A stretch of 64,000 bases of DNA, from NCBI GenBank assembly GCA_948474755.1, contig CAOLHI010001834.1, positions 248,001 through 312,000 on the forward strand, written 5' to 3'. The notes below the pieces were generated by a model. That model worked only from the letters and a program-made list of their open reading frames with translations, did not search any database and was not told where the DNA came from. This document shows, one piece after another, positions 12,324 to 24,200 of this stretch. The DNA is from Ctenosaura bakeri. Its lineage: Eukaryota; Chordata; Lepidosauria; Squamata; Iguanidae. Each line of letters starts with the position of its first letter. Position 1 is the stretch's first letter. Made by a program: the position numbers and the translations under genes.

Positions 12324-12363
<40 letters not shown>
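12322..12363. repeat. (TG)n microsatellite
   Basis: About 21 uninterrupted TG units lie directly at the right end of the Tigger-like element. It probably expanded from the transposon's terminal CTGTG. Confidence 0.95.
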
Positions 12364-12364
<1 letters not shown>

Positions 12365-13297
12365 ATGTAGGATTTAAACCCCTTCATATCTTGAATAATA
12401 AAATTCTAGGACTCATGGGACAATTTTTTTTAACGAATTGCTGAAAATAATTTCTACTTAAAGCAGTGGGATCTTCTTCAGTCCCTCATTCCCCTACAAC
12501 CATCTATTGCACAAAAAACCTTCTCTGACTGGTTTTCCAGACCTCCGGAGCAGGTTTGTAGGATGTGGTAGGATGTTAGTAAGCAGACTACCATCATACT
12601 GTTTCCACTGTTTATCATCATGCTGCTTCCACTGCGAGAAGCAGCTTCTACCATTCTAACAGCAGAAGCCACCAAAGCAGCTTCTGCTGGTGGAAGCATG
12701 CTGATGGATATCGTTCCTAAATTGTACTAAAATTCAGTCATGCTTCTTCAGTTACTTTTGCAACTAATGCAGTCATGACTTTGTGACGAAATCATACCTT
12801 TGGCTTTGATTTGAATGAGTAAGACAAAAATGTTGTCTTCTCACCTCCCTCCAGTAATCAAAAATTGAGCGGCTTGAGACATATTTTCTTTTTATAGTTC
12901 TAAATATGCTTTGAGCCATTTTTTTTTCACAGTTTTGCTTTCTCGGTTACAGTGTTCACTCTTTATAATAGAATTGTGACTCCAACTTTTATCTTAAAAA
13001 CAACAACAACAACTCCGGTGACTCCTAGGATTAATGATTATATGAACTCCATGAAGAGGCCATCCATTGTAAAATACTCCTGCTGAAATTACAAGGTATC
13101 ACAGAACTGTAAAACATGGAGGGAAATGTGTTGGTTTGTGTATTCTAAGCTATATTCAGTTGCATGTTATGCTATGCTTTCATGCACACCAAAATGTGCT
13201 AGGGTTTCATCTTTGTTATTAGCATTAAATTATTATTCATGGTACATAGACCACAGGGCGCATATTGAAGGTGTAGGCATCTTTCATGCCTCGAGCT
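12364..13297. other. Mostly unassigned; imperfect inverted repeat at 12616-12706
   Basis: Within it, 12616-12647 and 12675-12706 are imperfect inverted arms (ATGCTGCTTCCACTG against AGTGGAAGC-type text) around a 27-nt loop. A short (AAC)n lies near 12997. Nothing coding is recognised. Confidence 0.5.
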
Positions 13298-13382
13298 TCT
13301 TCCTAAACTGCAAATCCCAGGATTCTGTAGGATGTTGAAAGGAGAATAATAGCACTATGACAGTCTAAAGTGGAAATGGCCT
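13298..13382. mobile_element. Family E MITE, one arm only
   Basis: The text CCTAAACTGCAAATCCCAGG, then TGTAGGATGTTGAAAG, and the right terminus GTGGAAATGGCC match the right half of the elements at 14393, 26638 and 46748. The left half is missing or unrecognisable. Confidence 0.75.
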
Positions 13383-14392
13383 TATTCTCTCTTAGTCTAC
13401 CATGGTAGTATGCCAGGGGAGGAATCTGCTGGCCTATACTGCTGACAGCTGAATTAGTGACTTACCAGGGCAACTGAGGCCTGTAAACACTGTACATCAA
13501 TACCAACCATCCATGGCTAGAAGTATCTATTTTAACTACCTATATGGAGCCAATATAATTGCACTACAGAAGACAAGGTGCAACAGAGAGAAGAAACACA
13601 TACATACAGCCTCTAATATAAAGTGTGGTCCTTGAGTTGATGTCTCTCTGTGCATGTGGGTGAATGTCTGTGTACCACTCTACAAGGAAAAGATGCACCT
13701 CCTGGGGCTTAACATTGTTGTGTGGCCTTGCTATAAAACCTTCTGGCCCAGGTTGTTTCCAGAATGTGAACAGCCTTTATCAACAAGAGACAGAACTGGA
13801 GAAAAAATTACTTCTCTGGGCTACAACTCACAGAGTTTCCTAGCCAGATTTTTTTTTTAAAAGGAGGAACTGGCATTTTGTTAAAAATCTACTAGTGAAA
13901 CCTACTTCAGAGAGCACGTACAAACTGTAAAATTATTACTGAGAAGAAGACAGACTGAATAATGTAGCAGTGGGAATCGTGTAGTCTTCCAGATGATACT
14001 GGAATGCAACACCAAAAGCACTGATATTGGTGAAGGATATTGGGGGTTTCATTTCAGTAACATCTGGAGGGTCATATGATCTGCATAACTAAGGTAAAGT
14101 TGTGACTAACAGAAAAGTGTACACAATTTTTCATCACATTGATACAATTTGCTGTAAATTGCCATGCCAAATTCTTGCCTGCAAGGAAGAACACACTGTA
14201 ATGAGCCATGGTCACAGCACTCACTCTATTCCCATTTTCTACTTGTTTCCATGCAAAGGATGAAAAGTTTAAAATTCCATTTTCCTTTGCAAATAAAATG
14301 TAGTTTTTTGTTTCATCTGAACTCGCAAAACTATGGTCGATTCTTTTCTACATAGAGCCAGGAATAAGCAGTGACTTGTGGTACTGAACTTA
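13383..14392. other. Unassigned sequence
   Basis: Several short open frames have no recognisable domains. I see no repeat family. Confidence 0.6.
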
Positions 14393-14564
14393 GGCCATTT
14401 TTGCATTATAGTGCTATGATTCCACTTTCAACATCCTATGGAATCCTGGGGTTTGCAGTTTAGGGAGGGGCCAGCCGGCCCCTCCCTAAACTGCAAACCC
14501 CAGGATTCCATAGGATGTTGAAAGTGGAATCATAGTGCTATAACAGTTTCATGCGGAAATGGCT
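14393..14564. mobile_element. Family E MITE as a near-perfect fold-back palindrome
   Basis: The arms 14406-14472 and 14477-14543 are 67 bp each with two mismatches and a 4-bp spacer (AGCC). The termini are GGCCATTTTTGCA and TGCGGAAATGGC(T), the same kind as in the GC-rich MITEs, and TTA precedes the left end. Other family E copies in the window (26638, 46748) have a longer, non-palindromic centre and more diverged arms, so this copy has been rebuilt from its right half. It has no coding capacity. Confidence 0.85.
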
Positions 14565-16339
14565 CCAGTGATGGCAAGTGGTGCTAGTAAACCCAGTGAA
14601 GCTGTTCCTGGAAGAAAACTACTATCCTTTGTGTCTCATGCTGCCCCTGTCACACTGTAGGTCCTTGCATACTTGTAATAAAGCTACAGCCTTTGTGCAT
14701 CTCGAAGTACAGCTCTCTTACTTTGCCCTTGACTCTGAATCTGCAGGTTAATCTTCCACTTACCAAAAGCTTCTTGCTATAACTCTTTGGGTCTTTCATA
14801 GTTTCTTAGTTATATAGCTGTCAAATCTAGAGTTTAACAGAAGCAACATAACTGCCGGAGCTGGAAACATTACTTTTTGGGAAAACTAACTCTTAAAAAC
14901 TCCTGGAAGCTGTAATCCAAAACAGCAGCTTTTCCAAGCTCTGCATAGTATTGTACATGGAATCAATCTCTCTTTACTTTTGTTGCAACAATGGTATATA
15001 CACTGTGCATTGTTAACAAGCGGGATCAAAAGAGCTAAATGAGAGCCTAATGTTTCCACAGTTAAACCCAATTTGTCACCTTTTTCACTTTTATATTCTT
15101 AAAGATATTGAACAGTGTTATTATGTTGCTGCAAGCCAAAGGAAACATGTCAGCAAGCTGATGTGTCCTTGTTGGAAAAGTGTATCAAACTTCTACAAAG
15201 CTAGCAAAATGTTAGAAAGATGGAACTTTGTTCATCTTTCAAGAGAAAAAATTCTAACCACAGTGGACACTTGTCTATAAAGGACCACAGACAAGCAAAT
15301 CAATTGCTTTGAGAGCAGCTAGTAGCAACTTGTATTGCTTAGTAATCACTTTTACAGGTGCCTTTTGGAACTGTAGAAGGTCAGTTTATTCCAGAAGTAT
15401 AATACCATATTTCACTTTAAATTTAAAGTCTGTCATGTACTATATACCTGTATTTTATATGATCAGTGATTTGGAAAATAAGATAAAAGCAGAAGCTTAT
15501 TAAACCATGTTGGAATCTAGACATTTTTTTCCAATTCAATGACCACTGGAGAATAACAAAGATATATAACCAGAAAAACAGAGCAACATTTTGAAGACAG
15601 CTTCTAATTTATCATACTCAAAATAAAATAGGAGAACCGTAAGTGTTTTCCCAATGGAAAGAATTACCCTGGAAAATGTCATTCACATAGGAGAGGTTAG
15701 CTAGTGTAATTATCATCAGGAGAGAAATTCAACCCATTAGGGGTCATTCAATGGAGTTCAAGTCTATTCACTTCAGACACTTTATTGCTGACTTAGTATC
15801 TAAGATTTCAATTGTTCAACAAATTCACAGCCTTAACATTATATGCCACACAGTAGTATTTCATTGTTACAATCAGCCATTTTAACATGGCTATTCTGGC
15901 TGGATTTTAGGTGGCCTCAGCCACTGGGCATTTTAGGTACACTAAGCTCTGAATATATTCATATGATGAGACAAAACAGGTAAGATAAGATTAAAAGCAT
16001 TAGATAAATGAGATACTTGTATAGATAAAGACACTGATCTTTGATTTAGGACCCATTTGCAGACCAAACCATTAACTTTTACTGTACAATCACTGTACAA
16101 TGAAGCATCCTTCATTATGCGAGACAGCCTGTATCAGATGCTAGGAACCTGTGGACTTCCAGATAGCGTTGGATTCTAATTCTATCAGCCAGGGCTAGAA
16201 TGGCCAATAGTTCAAGAACTTCCCCAAGTCATACACAGCAACGAGTCTTGGGTAGCCTGCAAGAATTTTCTCTTTGAGTAGCAGTGGCTAGGGGCAGATT
16301 TGGGGTTTTCCAAATCAATAACTATTTGTTATTGTATTA
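14565..16339. other. Unassigned AT-rich sequence
   Basis: I recognise no gene. Short segments around 14880-14935 and 16140-16235 (CTTCCAGATAGCGTTGGATT) resemble the dispersed 'actacaactcccatcag' repeat common in reptiles, but they are too decayed to delimit. Confidence 0.5.
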
Positions 16340-16723
16340 CAGTCATTTCTCCACACTTGCTAGGGTTAGGGGCACAGGACCCCCATGAAAGTGGAAAAAC
16401 AGTGAATAATGCTAGGCCCTCCCAAACCATGTTTAACACACACAAAAAAAGTATGATCACCATATTCAACCCACCATGGATTCCTTTGAGGCATCAGGGT
16501 TCCTTCACAAGGCAGAAGTGGCTGGCTGGTGGGACCTGCTTCCACCTCCGCTGCCCCACACCATTTTAATACGGACTTGCAAGCCTCATTTGCAGTTTCT
16601 CAGTCTCATGAGGCTTGCAGTCCCTATTAAAAATGGCATAGGGAGGTAACAGAGGTGACAGTAAATAATCCACAAATAATCAAATCTGCAAAAGTGAAAC
16701 TCACAAATGTGGAGAACTGACTG
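16340..16723. mobile_element. pogo/Tigger-like non-autonomous DNA transposon
   Basis: The left end CAGTCATTTCTCCACACTTG and the reverse complement of the right end (CAGTCAGTTCTCCACATTTG) form an inverted repeat with three differences in 20. TA precedes the left end. A smaller inner palindrome includes GACTTGCAAGCCTCAT (about 16573) facing ATGAGGCTTGCAGTC (about 16608). There is no transposase. Confidence 0.75.
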
Positions 16724-16751
16724 TGTTTTTCCACAGAAACAATTAATGCTA

Positions 16752-17605
16752 TTTGTTGTTAACTGCTGTCAACTTCAACTTATGGTGACCCTATGGATGA
16801 GAGATCTCCTAGTCACTGCCATCAACCACCCTACCCTGCTCAGGTTTTACAGATTCTGGGACGTAGCTCCCTTGATTGTGTCTATCCATCTGTAATGTTG
16901 TCTTTTCCTACTGCTTTCTACTTTGCCAAGCATTATTTTCTTTTCTAGTAAGTTATCTCTTCCCATGATATGGCCAAAGTACAACAGCCTCAGTTTAGTC
17001 ATCCTCATTTCTAGGGAGAATTCAGGTTTAATTTGCTCTAGGACTCATTCATTTGTCTTTTGGGCAGTCCAGGGTATCCACAGAACTCTTCTCCAGTACC
17101 ACATTTTGAATGAGTTGGTTTTTCTTTCTTTCAGCTTTCTTCACTGTCTAGCTTTCATAACCATTCATAAAAACTGGAAGTACAATGGCATGGTCAGTCC
17201 TAACTTTAGCATTCAATGACATATCTTTACAGTTGAAGATCTTGTCTAGTTCATTCATAGCTGCTCTTCCAAGTTCTAGTCTTCTGATTAACGACTGAGT
17301 TGAGGTACAGCAAATCTTGAACTATTTCAATGTTTTCATCATCTGCTTTGAGGTTACATAAATCATCTGTGGTCATTGTTTTTGTTTTCTTAATGTTCAG
17401 TTGTAAACCTGCCTTTGCACTTTCTGCCTTGACTTTCTTCAGTAATTGTTCCAAATCTTTCTTGTTTTCTACTAATAGTATGGTGTCATCTGAATATCTT
17501 AAATTGTCAGTGTTCCTTCAGTTTCCATTCCTCCAAATCTAATCCAGCCTTATTTGTGATATGTTTAATATAACAAGTTAAAGAGATAGGGTGATAAAAT
17601 GCAAC
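16752..17605 (-). mobile_element. BovB (RTE) LINE, 3' fragment (reverse)
   Basis: On the minus strand this carries the 3' end of BovB. The 67-codon open frame at 17251-17454 contains KKVKAESAKAGLQLNIKKTK, the hallmark of the region after the catalytic part of the BovB reverse transcriptase. Further along, the plus-strand text CTTCCCATGATATGGCCAAAG and TTTTGGGCAGTCCAGGGTA corresponds to the later ORF2 part. The 3' end at 16752-16790 contains the tail shared with Sauria SINEs. It is broken by frameshifts and 5'-truncated. BovB is known for horizontal spread between squamates and other vertebrates; this copy is old. Confidence 0.9.
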
Positions 17606-18175
17606 TAAGGTTTACCTGGGAATCATGATTGTAATTAAGTGAATTGGCTGTACTTGATAACTCTAGTCATTGGGCATAAAGCCCATTTCTTTCTGTCCTG
17701 CTTCAACCACCCTTCCTTCATATCTTCTGAATGTCATCTTTACAATGCATGTTCTAGGGATATAAATTCTCAACTATCTTGTCTTCACATGTGAGGATGA
17801 ATAATTACAGTAGTTTCCACATTTGAGTTATTCTGTGAAAAAAGAGAACACATGTTTTTTTCAGGAAACTGTTTCCTGTGCAGAAAAAAAGGTGGTTTGT
17901 ACAAAAACTCTGTGTTGTTATCTGCAAAAGAATTCTTCCACAACACATCAGATCCTTGACTACCAGGAGAAAATTGGACAAAATTCTGATATGTCTGTTA
18001 CTCTTCCGGAAGGAATACTTATCTTTTGACCTGGGAATGAGTAATTATCAATAGTTTCCCTCATCCTTGACATTTTTATTTATTTATTTTGCTCAAATTA
18101 AAGCAGCCTTTCCTACATTGTACTAGATGCCTTGCACTATGAAAATATGTGTTTCATGCATTAAAGCAGTGATTC
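17606..18175. other. Unassigned AT-rich sequence
   Basis: I see nothing supported as a gene or a named repeat. Confidence 0.6.
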
Positions 18176-18400
18176 TGGACATTTGGTTTTCCATATGTTT
18201 TGGACTGAAGCTCCCAGAATCCCCAGTCAGCACAACCAATGGTCAGGAATTCTGAGAATACAAAATATCTGGAAGAACAAAAATTGAGATTCACTGCGCT
18301 AGAGCATATTTTTCCATCTTCAGTCCTTCAGACATTTTGGACTACAACTCCCATCAGGTTTACACTGGCTGGGAACTCAGGTTGGGGAACAATGTAGAGA
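18176..18400. repeat. Dispersed repeat, 'ACTACAACTCCCATCAG' type
   Basis: Two related halves are visible: GACTGAAGCTCCCAGAATCC at about 18203 and GACTACAACTCCCATCAGG at about 18340, each followed by text meaning 'cagcatggccaatggtcagg/ctgggaactcagg'. This is a very common short repeat in reptile genomes, probably a DNA-transposon remnant. I cannot assign it to a family. Confidence 0.5.
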
Positions 18401-19845
18401 GAATGGAATGGAACAGTGTACACCTGTTTTTATAGTGCTAGACAGAGAGATAAGTCTGTTGCTACACTCCTGGGACAGTTTTTTTTTCTTCCCAAGCAGT
18501 AACTGCTAGAAAAACTGTAATGGCAATATTTCCCTGGAGAAATTGTCTCATTAGACTCTCATAATGATACACACAATGGATATTTTGTTTCTTTCTTCTA
18601 CCTATTACCCTCTTCTCATTTATCTACTTTCTCATTCCATTTTATATGTGCTTTTTGCAGCCTTTTGTTTGGATCTAAATACATATATGAATGGAATACA
18701 TATATTAAACATAATATAGCAGTTTGAATCTAAAACTAGTATTATCCTGCATGAAACTAGCTATTAGGTAGCAATGATGGTTGGCTTGATAGGCAACCAA
18801 CATCAACAAGACGGCAACGGTGAGTAAATCAGGGCAGGAGACTTGAATCACAATATACTTGCCAATGGCTGAAAATGTATAATTATTGCTAGTGATAAGT
18901 GAACATTCCTTTTAATTTGATTGGTTTCCCTAAACTATTTTGGAGAATTTTCGGGATAAAGGAGACTTCTTCCTCTCAATACACACTCACAGCCACCCAC
19001 CTACACAGCCACCGGTGTACCCTAAGAAGTATCAGAATTTCTGGGTGGGAGAGGAAGAAATAAAGTTGGTGCATCTGAGGAAACTCCATGTCAGTCCTTT
19101 TCTGATCAAACTCCCCCTTCAGAAGGCAGGTTAGCATCTACAGAATAGGAAGTGGCTGATGACGGTGGAAATATTATAGGCTTCATCCTTTTTGCTGGGA
19201 TGCACCTAAGGATGTACTGAGACATCTCTTTCTTCTAAAATTCATAAGAACTGGAGTCTTCACTGCTTAATTCATTTGAACTCAATTCAATTAATACAAA
19301 AATATATAATCTGTATGTATGCCATTGCAAGGGAATGTGCTCAGAAACAATATCCTTATGCTTATGATATCTCTGCCATTGTCAGCCAGTCCCTCTTACT
19401 TTCAGCTCCCGCATATTTACAAAGCTTTCATTATGGATTCAATGAGAAGCAGATTTTATGAGCTTTGATTCAACTTCAGCAATGCTGTGGGGATTCCTTT
19501 AATGGATTGTGTACCATGTGTGTGGCAAACCTTTGTGTTCATCTGCACAAGCACACCCAATTGAGAACTCCAGCAGATTTTTTTTTTAATTCAAAACTGG
19601 CCATTGTTACTGAGTGTTAAAAAAAACGTTTTCTTCTTGCTTTTCATTGCACTGCATCATTTCTCAAGATTTTAAGATATTAAGACAAAAGTTACCCAGT
19701 CCTTACCTACTTGTTTTCTTCTTGTCCCTACTTTTTAGCGCAATCAGTTTTTGTGATGCAGAGCTAGGCATCAACTGAGATAGTTTAAAGGGAGATTAGA
19801 TAAGCGGGGCGGGGGGCTAGGGTCATCTCTGGCATATGACTCTGG
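18401..19845. other. Unassigned AT-rich sequence
   Basis: No gene or named repeat was recognised. Short open frames lack domains. Confidence 0.6.
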
Positions 19846-19939
19846 CCAGCCAGCCCCTCTCTAAACTGCAAACCCCAAGATTTCATAGGATGCTGAAAGT
19901 GGAATAATCGTGCTATAAGAGTATAGTGTGGAAATGGCC
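19846..19939. mobile_element. Family E MITE, right half
   Basis: CTAAACTGCAAACCCCAAGA, GGATGCTGAAAGTGGAATAA and the terminus GTGGAAATGGCC match the right half of the family E elements. The left half is not recognisable. Confidence 0.7.
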
Positions 19940-19975
19940 TCTATATATTAGTGCCTGGAAAACATGTGAGAGGGT

Positions 19976-20096
19976 GGGTGTTGTGTTCATCTCCTGCTGG
20001 CAGGCTTCCTACTGCTGGTTGGCTGCTGTGAGACAGAATGTTGGACCAGGTAGGCCTTCAGTCTGATGCAGCATGTCTCTTCCCATGTTCTTATTA
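19976..20096 (+). mobile_element. CR1-type tail of a reptilian SINE/LINE (forward)
   Basis: The text GGCTGCTGTGAGACAGAATG, TTGGACCAGGTAGGCCTTCA, TCTGATGCAGCATG and the end CCATGTTCTTA is the forward version of the tail seen in reverse at 6511, 34636 and 37451. No head is recognisable in this copy. Confidence 0.65.
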
Positions 20097-20501
20097 GAAA
20101 GATTACTAGTCAACATATACACTGTGTAGATAAGTATATGAGGAACATGGAACAGAAACATACCCCTTGAAGAAACTGGCAAGCTAAAAGAAAAAGAAGT
20201 GTTAAGAGGAAGTGAAGTTTAACCTGAAACCATCAGTCTATAGGTGAAGAAACAACAGACAGGTAGAACACACCAAGGAATACTAACTACTCATCTCTGC
20301 ATCTATTGCTTCCTGTAAAGGCATAGTTACTTATGCGGCTGTACATTTATCCACTCCCAACGATTCCTGTCTTCACTTGCTACCTTTCTTCTACTGAAAG
20401 CCAAGTTCCTCGCATGCAGAACAACTCCAGTATGAGCCACCTTTCCCTTGCCTCTTAACAAGCAATTGGAGTGTGGAGGCAGGATCATTTGAAAGAACTA
20501 A

Positions 20502-20919
20502 GGCCCTTTTCACACCTTACCTTTTCCCAGTGCCGGAGTGGGAGGCTCACACATGAAGACTTCAGAGGAACGCTCCCATGTCCCTCCTGCTTGGGCTCCA
20601 CAGTGGCTTCCTCATCGCGCGAGCACCCCGCCTCTTCCATTTGCAGTGCAGCCTGGGACCTCCCAGGCTGCACTGAGGAGAGGACATGCAACTGGCCTGG
20701 CTCCCAAGGCTCCACACACCAGGTAAGTGTGCGCGGGGCCCCGGAGTGATGCGCGAGCACGCATTTTCGGCTTTGAGCCGAAGATAAAAAAATGTGTGCG
20801 CGGTCCACATCAGGCCCTTGAGCGTCACGCAAATGTGAGTGCGTCGTATGGACCACTCCTCACATTTACGCCATGCTCAAGGGGCCCTTTTGCTTCAGAA
20901 ATTCCATGCAAAAAGGGCC
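20502..20919. mobile_element. GC-rich Harbinger-like MITE, family B, with intact TAA duplication
   Basis: The termini are GGCCCTTTTCACACC and GCAAAAAGGGCC, and TAA is duplicated at 20499-20501 and 20920-20922. The subterminal hairpin has arms at 20815-20839 and 20859-20883. A small stem-loop around GGCTTTGAGCC sits near 20769. The copy is aligned along its whole length with the one at 9146-9564. It is one of the best-preserved copies in the window. The open frames over it are not genes. Confidence 0.9.
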
Positions 20920-22093
20920 TAAGAAGTGGATCTAGCATTACTCTGCGTGAGAAAGGAGAGAACAAGGGGAAAGAGAGGAAGATTTAGAAGGAAGAAACCT
21001 CACTTCTTTTGCCTCACTTTTTTTTGCCACCATTGCTGTTCTTGCTCTGCTGAGTTTCAGAACAAGAAGCCAACAACAAATGTATGTTTTATGGAATTTC
21101 TGTATTATGCACCTGGGCTTTAGTAGTGTCTCACCATAAATGAAATGAAGAGCACTTTGCAATGACACAGTTTTACATACACTGTTTGGACTTTTCAAAG
21201 CAGATAAGACAATGCCCTTTTCCCAGATCCATTTCCATTGCTGTGTGCACCCTTTTATCAATAACATCAGTTCAAGTGGCAGGTTGTAAAATCCCGCCCT
21301 CAATACTTCTTCGTTGTGAAAACAGCTATGAAAAATGGCATGTTGTTGACATAAGCCACTGTACCATAAGGAATTCTGATGCGGTCTAGTAGAACTGACA
21401 ATATATATAGCTTAACATGGACCACCTATCAGCTACCACTGAACAAAATCAATAACTCAACTCTCCACTTCTATGGTATTTTAGATTCTTTTTTTTCCCT
21501 TCTTTTTTTTGGTGCTGGTGTTGATAGTCCACATTCCATAGTCTTACTCTGACTGAATCTCTCCTCACTTTTCATCCTGGTAGTCAGTTAATTTTTTTCT
21601 TGCTTATTCTTTTTCCCCCCTCTTATTTTTCTAGAAACTCTAAATACTTTCAAGCTACTTGGAGTACTGTTTGGTAAAAATGTTGATAAAGCTTTCTATT
21701 TAATGGCTGGTACATTTTTTAAAGAAGCAGCAACGTTTTTCTCAAGATGGATAGAAGAATTTAATTTGCTTTTACATTCAAGTAAAGGTTCAATAGCACA
21801 CTAAAAACCTATTTTAGCATTTCATGGGTGGTTTAAACTTTCTAGCTACTATGTGGTATAAACATTTTAAGACAGTGGCATGTTCAAAATCATTCATACG
21901 CAGCAGCTTGCACTGTAAATCAGAGGACATAATCTGTTTCATGGCATTAAAAAGACTCTAAACACCACATAGATTTGCAACAGCAGGAAGAAAATCACCA
22001 CAGAATATGCTCCCATTGGAAGCAACTTGAAATGGTCTTGCATTATTGTCACAATCTATGCATTAGTTTTGATTCAAAATGTTATGTGTGTAT
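20920..22093. other. Unassigned AT-rich sequence
   Basis: T-rich runs occur at 21488-21510 and 21594-21630. I recognise no gene or repeat. Confidence 0.6.
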
Positions 22094-22312
22094 GTCTTGA
22101 AGTCACCTGTCTATTTATGAAGACACCATAAATTTCATTGGGTTTTCTTGGGCAAGGAATACTCAGATGCCAACTCTGTCCTCTGAAATATAGTCTACAC
22201 TATAGCCTAGTGTTCACTGGTGGTCTCCCATTCAAGTACTAACCAGGGCTGACCATGTTTAGCTTCCAAAATCAGATAGGATCTGGTGTCTTTAGGGTAT
22301 TTAGGCTCTTCA
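22094..22312 (-). mobile_element. 5S-Sauria SINE (5S rRNA head, BovB tail; reverse)
   Basis: On the plus strand GGTGGTCTCCCATTCAAGTA, CTAACCAGGGCTGACCATG and TTAGCTTCCAAAATCAGATA at 22219-22279 are the reverse complement of 5S rRNA. The tail on the left (TCTTGAAGTCACCTGTC at 22095, then TTTTCTTGGGCAAGGAATAC) is the RTE/BovB tail of squamate SINEs. The copy is nearly complete, with 5S-type internal promoter boxes decayed by several changes. Confidence 0.9.
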
Positions 22313-23003
22313 GCATGCCATACAGGCTTATATTTATTTCAAATGTTTATAAGCCTCCTAACTAGCAAATGTCTTCAAAGAGTTGTGTGTATGTGTATAT
22401 ATACACAGTCAATAAATCAATAAAAATAGAATCAAAATATTAAAATGTGAGAATGCTAAAACCCAGAAAGATAACTTTAATAGTAAAAGCAAAGATAAAA
22501 TTTAATGTCCTGAATTGCTGTCATAAACTGAAATATGCATATGAAACACAATAATAAAAAGAAAGAACCTAATGAGCTGCCCTTATAATCTTGAGAACAA
22601 AGCTGCACTTTCTAGGTTTGGCTTAATCTAGGTAAATATTCAAAAACACTGAGCTCTTGCTAAAGACTATCATTTTAGTCTGACTGGAACACAGAAGGCC
22701 AGCAAAGGACAGTGAAATGTAAAAAGGCAAAGATGCTAGCTCTGAGCTCCTCTCATGGGATACTCAGTGAGTACTTTTCCTTTTTTTTTAAAAAAAAAAA
22801 CTGTCTGGAAATCCAGTGAAAAATTCACATCCTTCCTGCCATTCTAGAGCTGCTTTCATACCACTGCTACTGTGCTGGAGATGGACCTAGTAATGTACTC
22901 CCCTTGAACAACACTTTATATCTATCCTATAAGCAGGTTTATGCAATTTCCAGATGTCTGGCAGCTTCACTCCCCACCCCACCTCACGATTTTGGAAGAC
23001 CCT
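22313..23003. other. Unassigned AT-rich sequence
   Basis: There is an AT homopolymer junction (T8-A13) near 22783-22801 and no recognisable gene or repeat. Confidence 0.6.
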
Positions 23004-23046
23004 CCCACACCCACACCCACACCCACACCCACACCCACACACACAC
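23004..23046. repeat. (CCACAC)n hexamer microsatellite
   Basis: About seven units of CCACAC end in a short (CA)n. It is a simple tandem repeat and explains the glycine/cysteine or threonine/histidine runs in overlapping open frames. Confidence 0.95.
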
Positions 23047-23249
23047 TGCCTTGATATCCCTTCTCTTTCTAAAAACTGAGAAAACCTCACTGGGGACTCT
23101 AGTGGACATGGGGAGCTATTCCTTTACTTCCAGTTTTGGGGGAAAAAAATCTCCCCTGGGATCCAGAACAGATGGAGGGAGACATAAACATGGGTACAAA
23201 GGGCTCTTTTGAGTTGTCAATGAAGAGAGCAGGAGGTGAATGTGTTGCA

Positions 23250-23640
23250 AGAGTGGGAGAGGCCTATTGAAGGCCAGCTACAAAGTATAACCTGAAGTAT
23301 TTGTCACTTCCCAAAGAGGAAACACATTTCTTTAAGAAAAGAAATATTTGCATGGGCAGGGGCAAAGGCACTGTGGAGTAAGACACCAGACAATGATTTG
23401 GCAAGAAAAAGGCCACAATTTTATTTGCTACAAGATACAATGGGTTTACATATGCATGGGTCTGGATCCTGGCATTGATCAACCCTCCTGTTGACTGATG
23501 AACCTAAGTGTCTGGCCCAGAGCTGGAACCCCAAAGGAATGGCAGGGTTAAGTCCACCAGCTGGTAACCTCCTGCCACCAGGCGGTGCAGGAAATGCATG
23601 TCCTCCGTAGCCAGATATGCCTGCAACCACCTGCATCTTC
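23250..23640 (-). mobile_element. Possible retroelement 3' end or LTR piece (reverse)
   Basis: On the minus strand an open frame at 23421-23636 (71 codons, starting MQVVAGISGYGGHAF) runs into a polyadenylation-like AATAAAATTGTGGCC at about 23424, followed by TGTCTGGTGTCTTAC. That arrangement resembles the R/U5 part of reptilian LTRs. No paired LTR or protease/RT motif is visible, and I cannot name the family. Confidence 0.3.
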
Positions 23641-23745
23641 TGAATCCCGAAGGGACTGACAAAGAGTTATGCTGAATCAGGCATGGTTTCCTCTAAGTGG
23701 ATGGCAGAAAAAGAGGTGATGTGGCCAGAGGTGGAAGTGCAAGGT

Positions 23746-24159
23746 TGTCATGTCTGTTATGTCTATAACTGGTGTACTGGGGAAGGCCACACGCCAGAAA
23801 GATGATTGGGTCAGCCCATATGTTCAGGGTGACAGCCTTTAAAAAGGCTGGGATCAGCCTGCACAATCCTTCAGTTAGGCTTTTTCCTAAGTGGTCATGT
23901 TTTGCTGCTGACTATTTATGCTTTGTAAGAGGAAATGCTATCTGTTTATCTGCTGATGTTTTTCTTTCCTAATTGCTTTCTGGAATGCTTACTGAAAGCC
24001 TTATCTTAGTGTGCAGCAATAAAACTGCCCTAAGCTTAACATAATGAGTCTCCGGAACTGTCTTCCCGCTTCACTGAAAACTCCTGCTGCGGCAAAGCCT
24101 CGCTTCACTGTCTGAATTCTGCGTATGCTCAGAGGGGCCAGTTCCTGCTAATCCTGACA
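23746..24159 (+). mobile_element. Probable solo LTR or LTR fragment
   Basis: The segment begins TGTCA and ends TGACA, the TG...CA form of LTR ends. It has a TATA-like CTTTAAAAAGG at about 23838 and an AATAAAA signal at about 24020, a usual U3-R spacing. The five bases outside the ends (AAGGT and GGGAC) do not match, so there is no target duplication, and no primer-binding site was recognised next to it. Other explanations are possible. Confidence 0.4.
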
Positions 24160-24200
24160 GGGACCCCCTTACCAATGCCAAAGGCCTTAGATACCAAGCA

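Noticed and set aside
22998..23046. Interstitial telomere-like repeat
   Set aside because: The unit is CCACAC, not CCCTAA.
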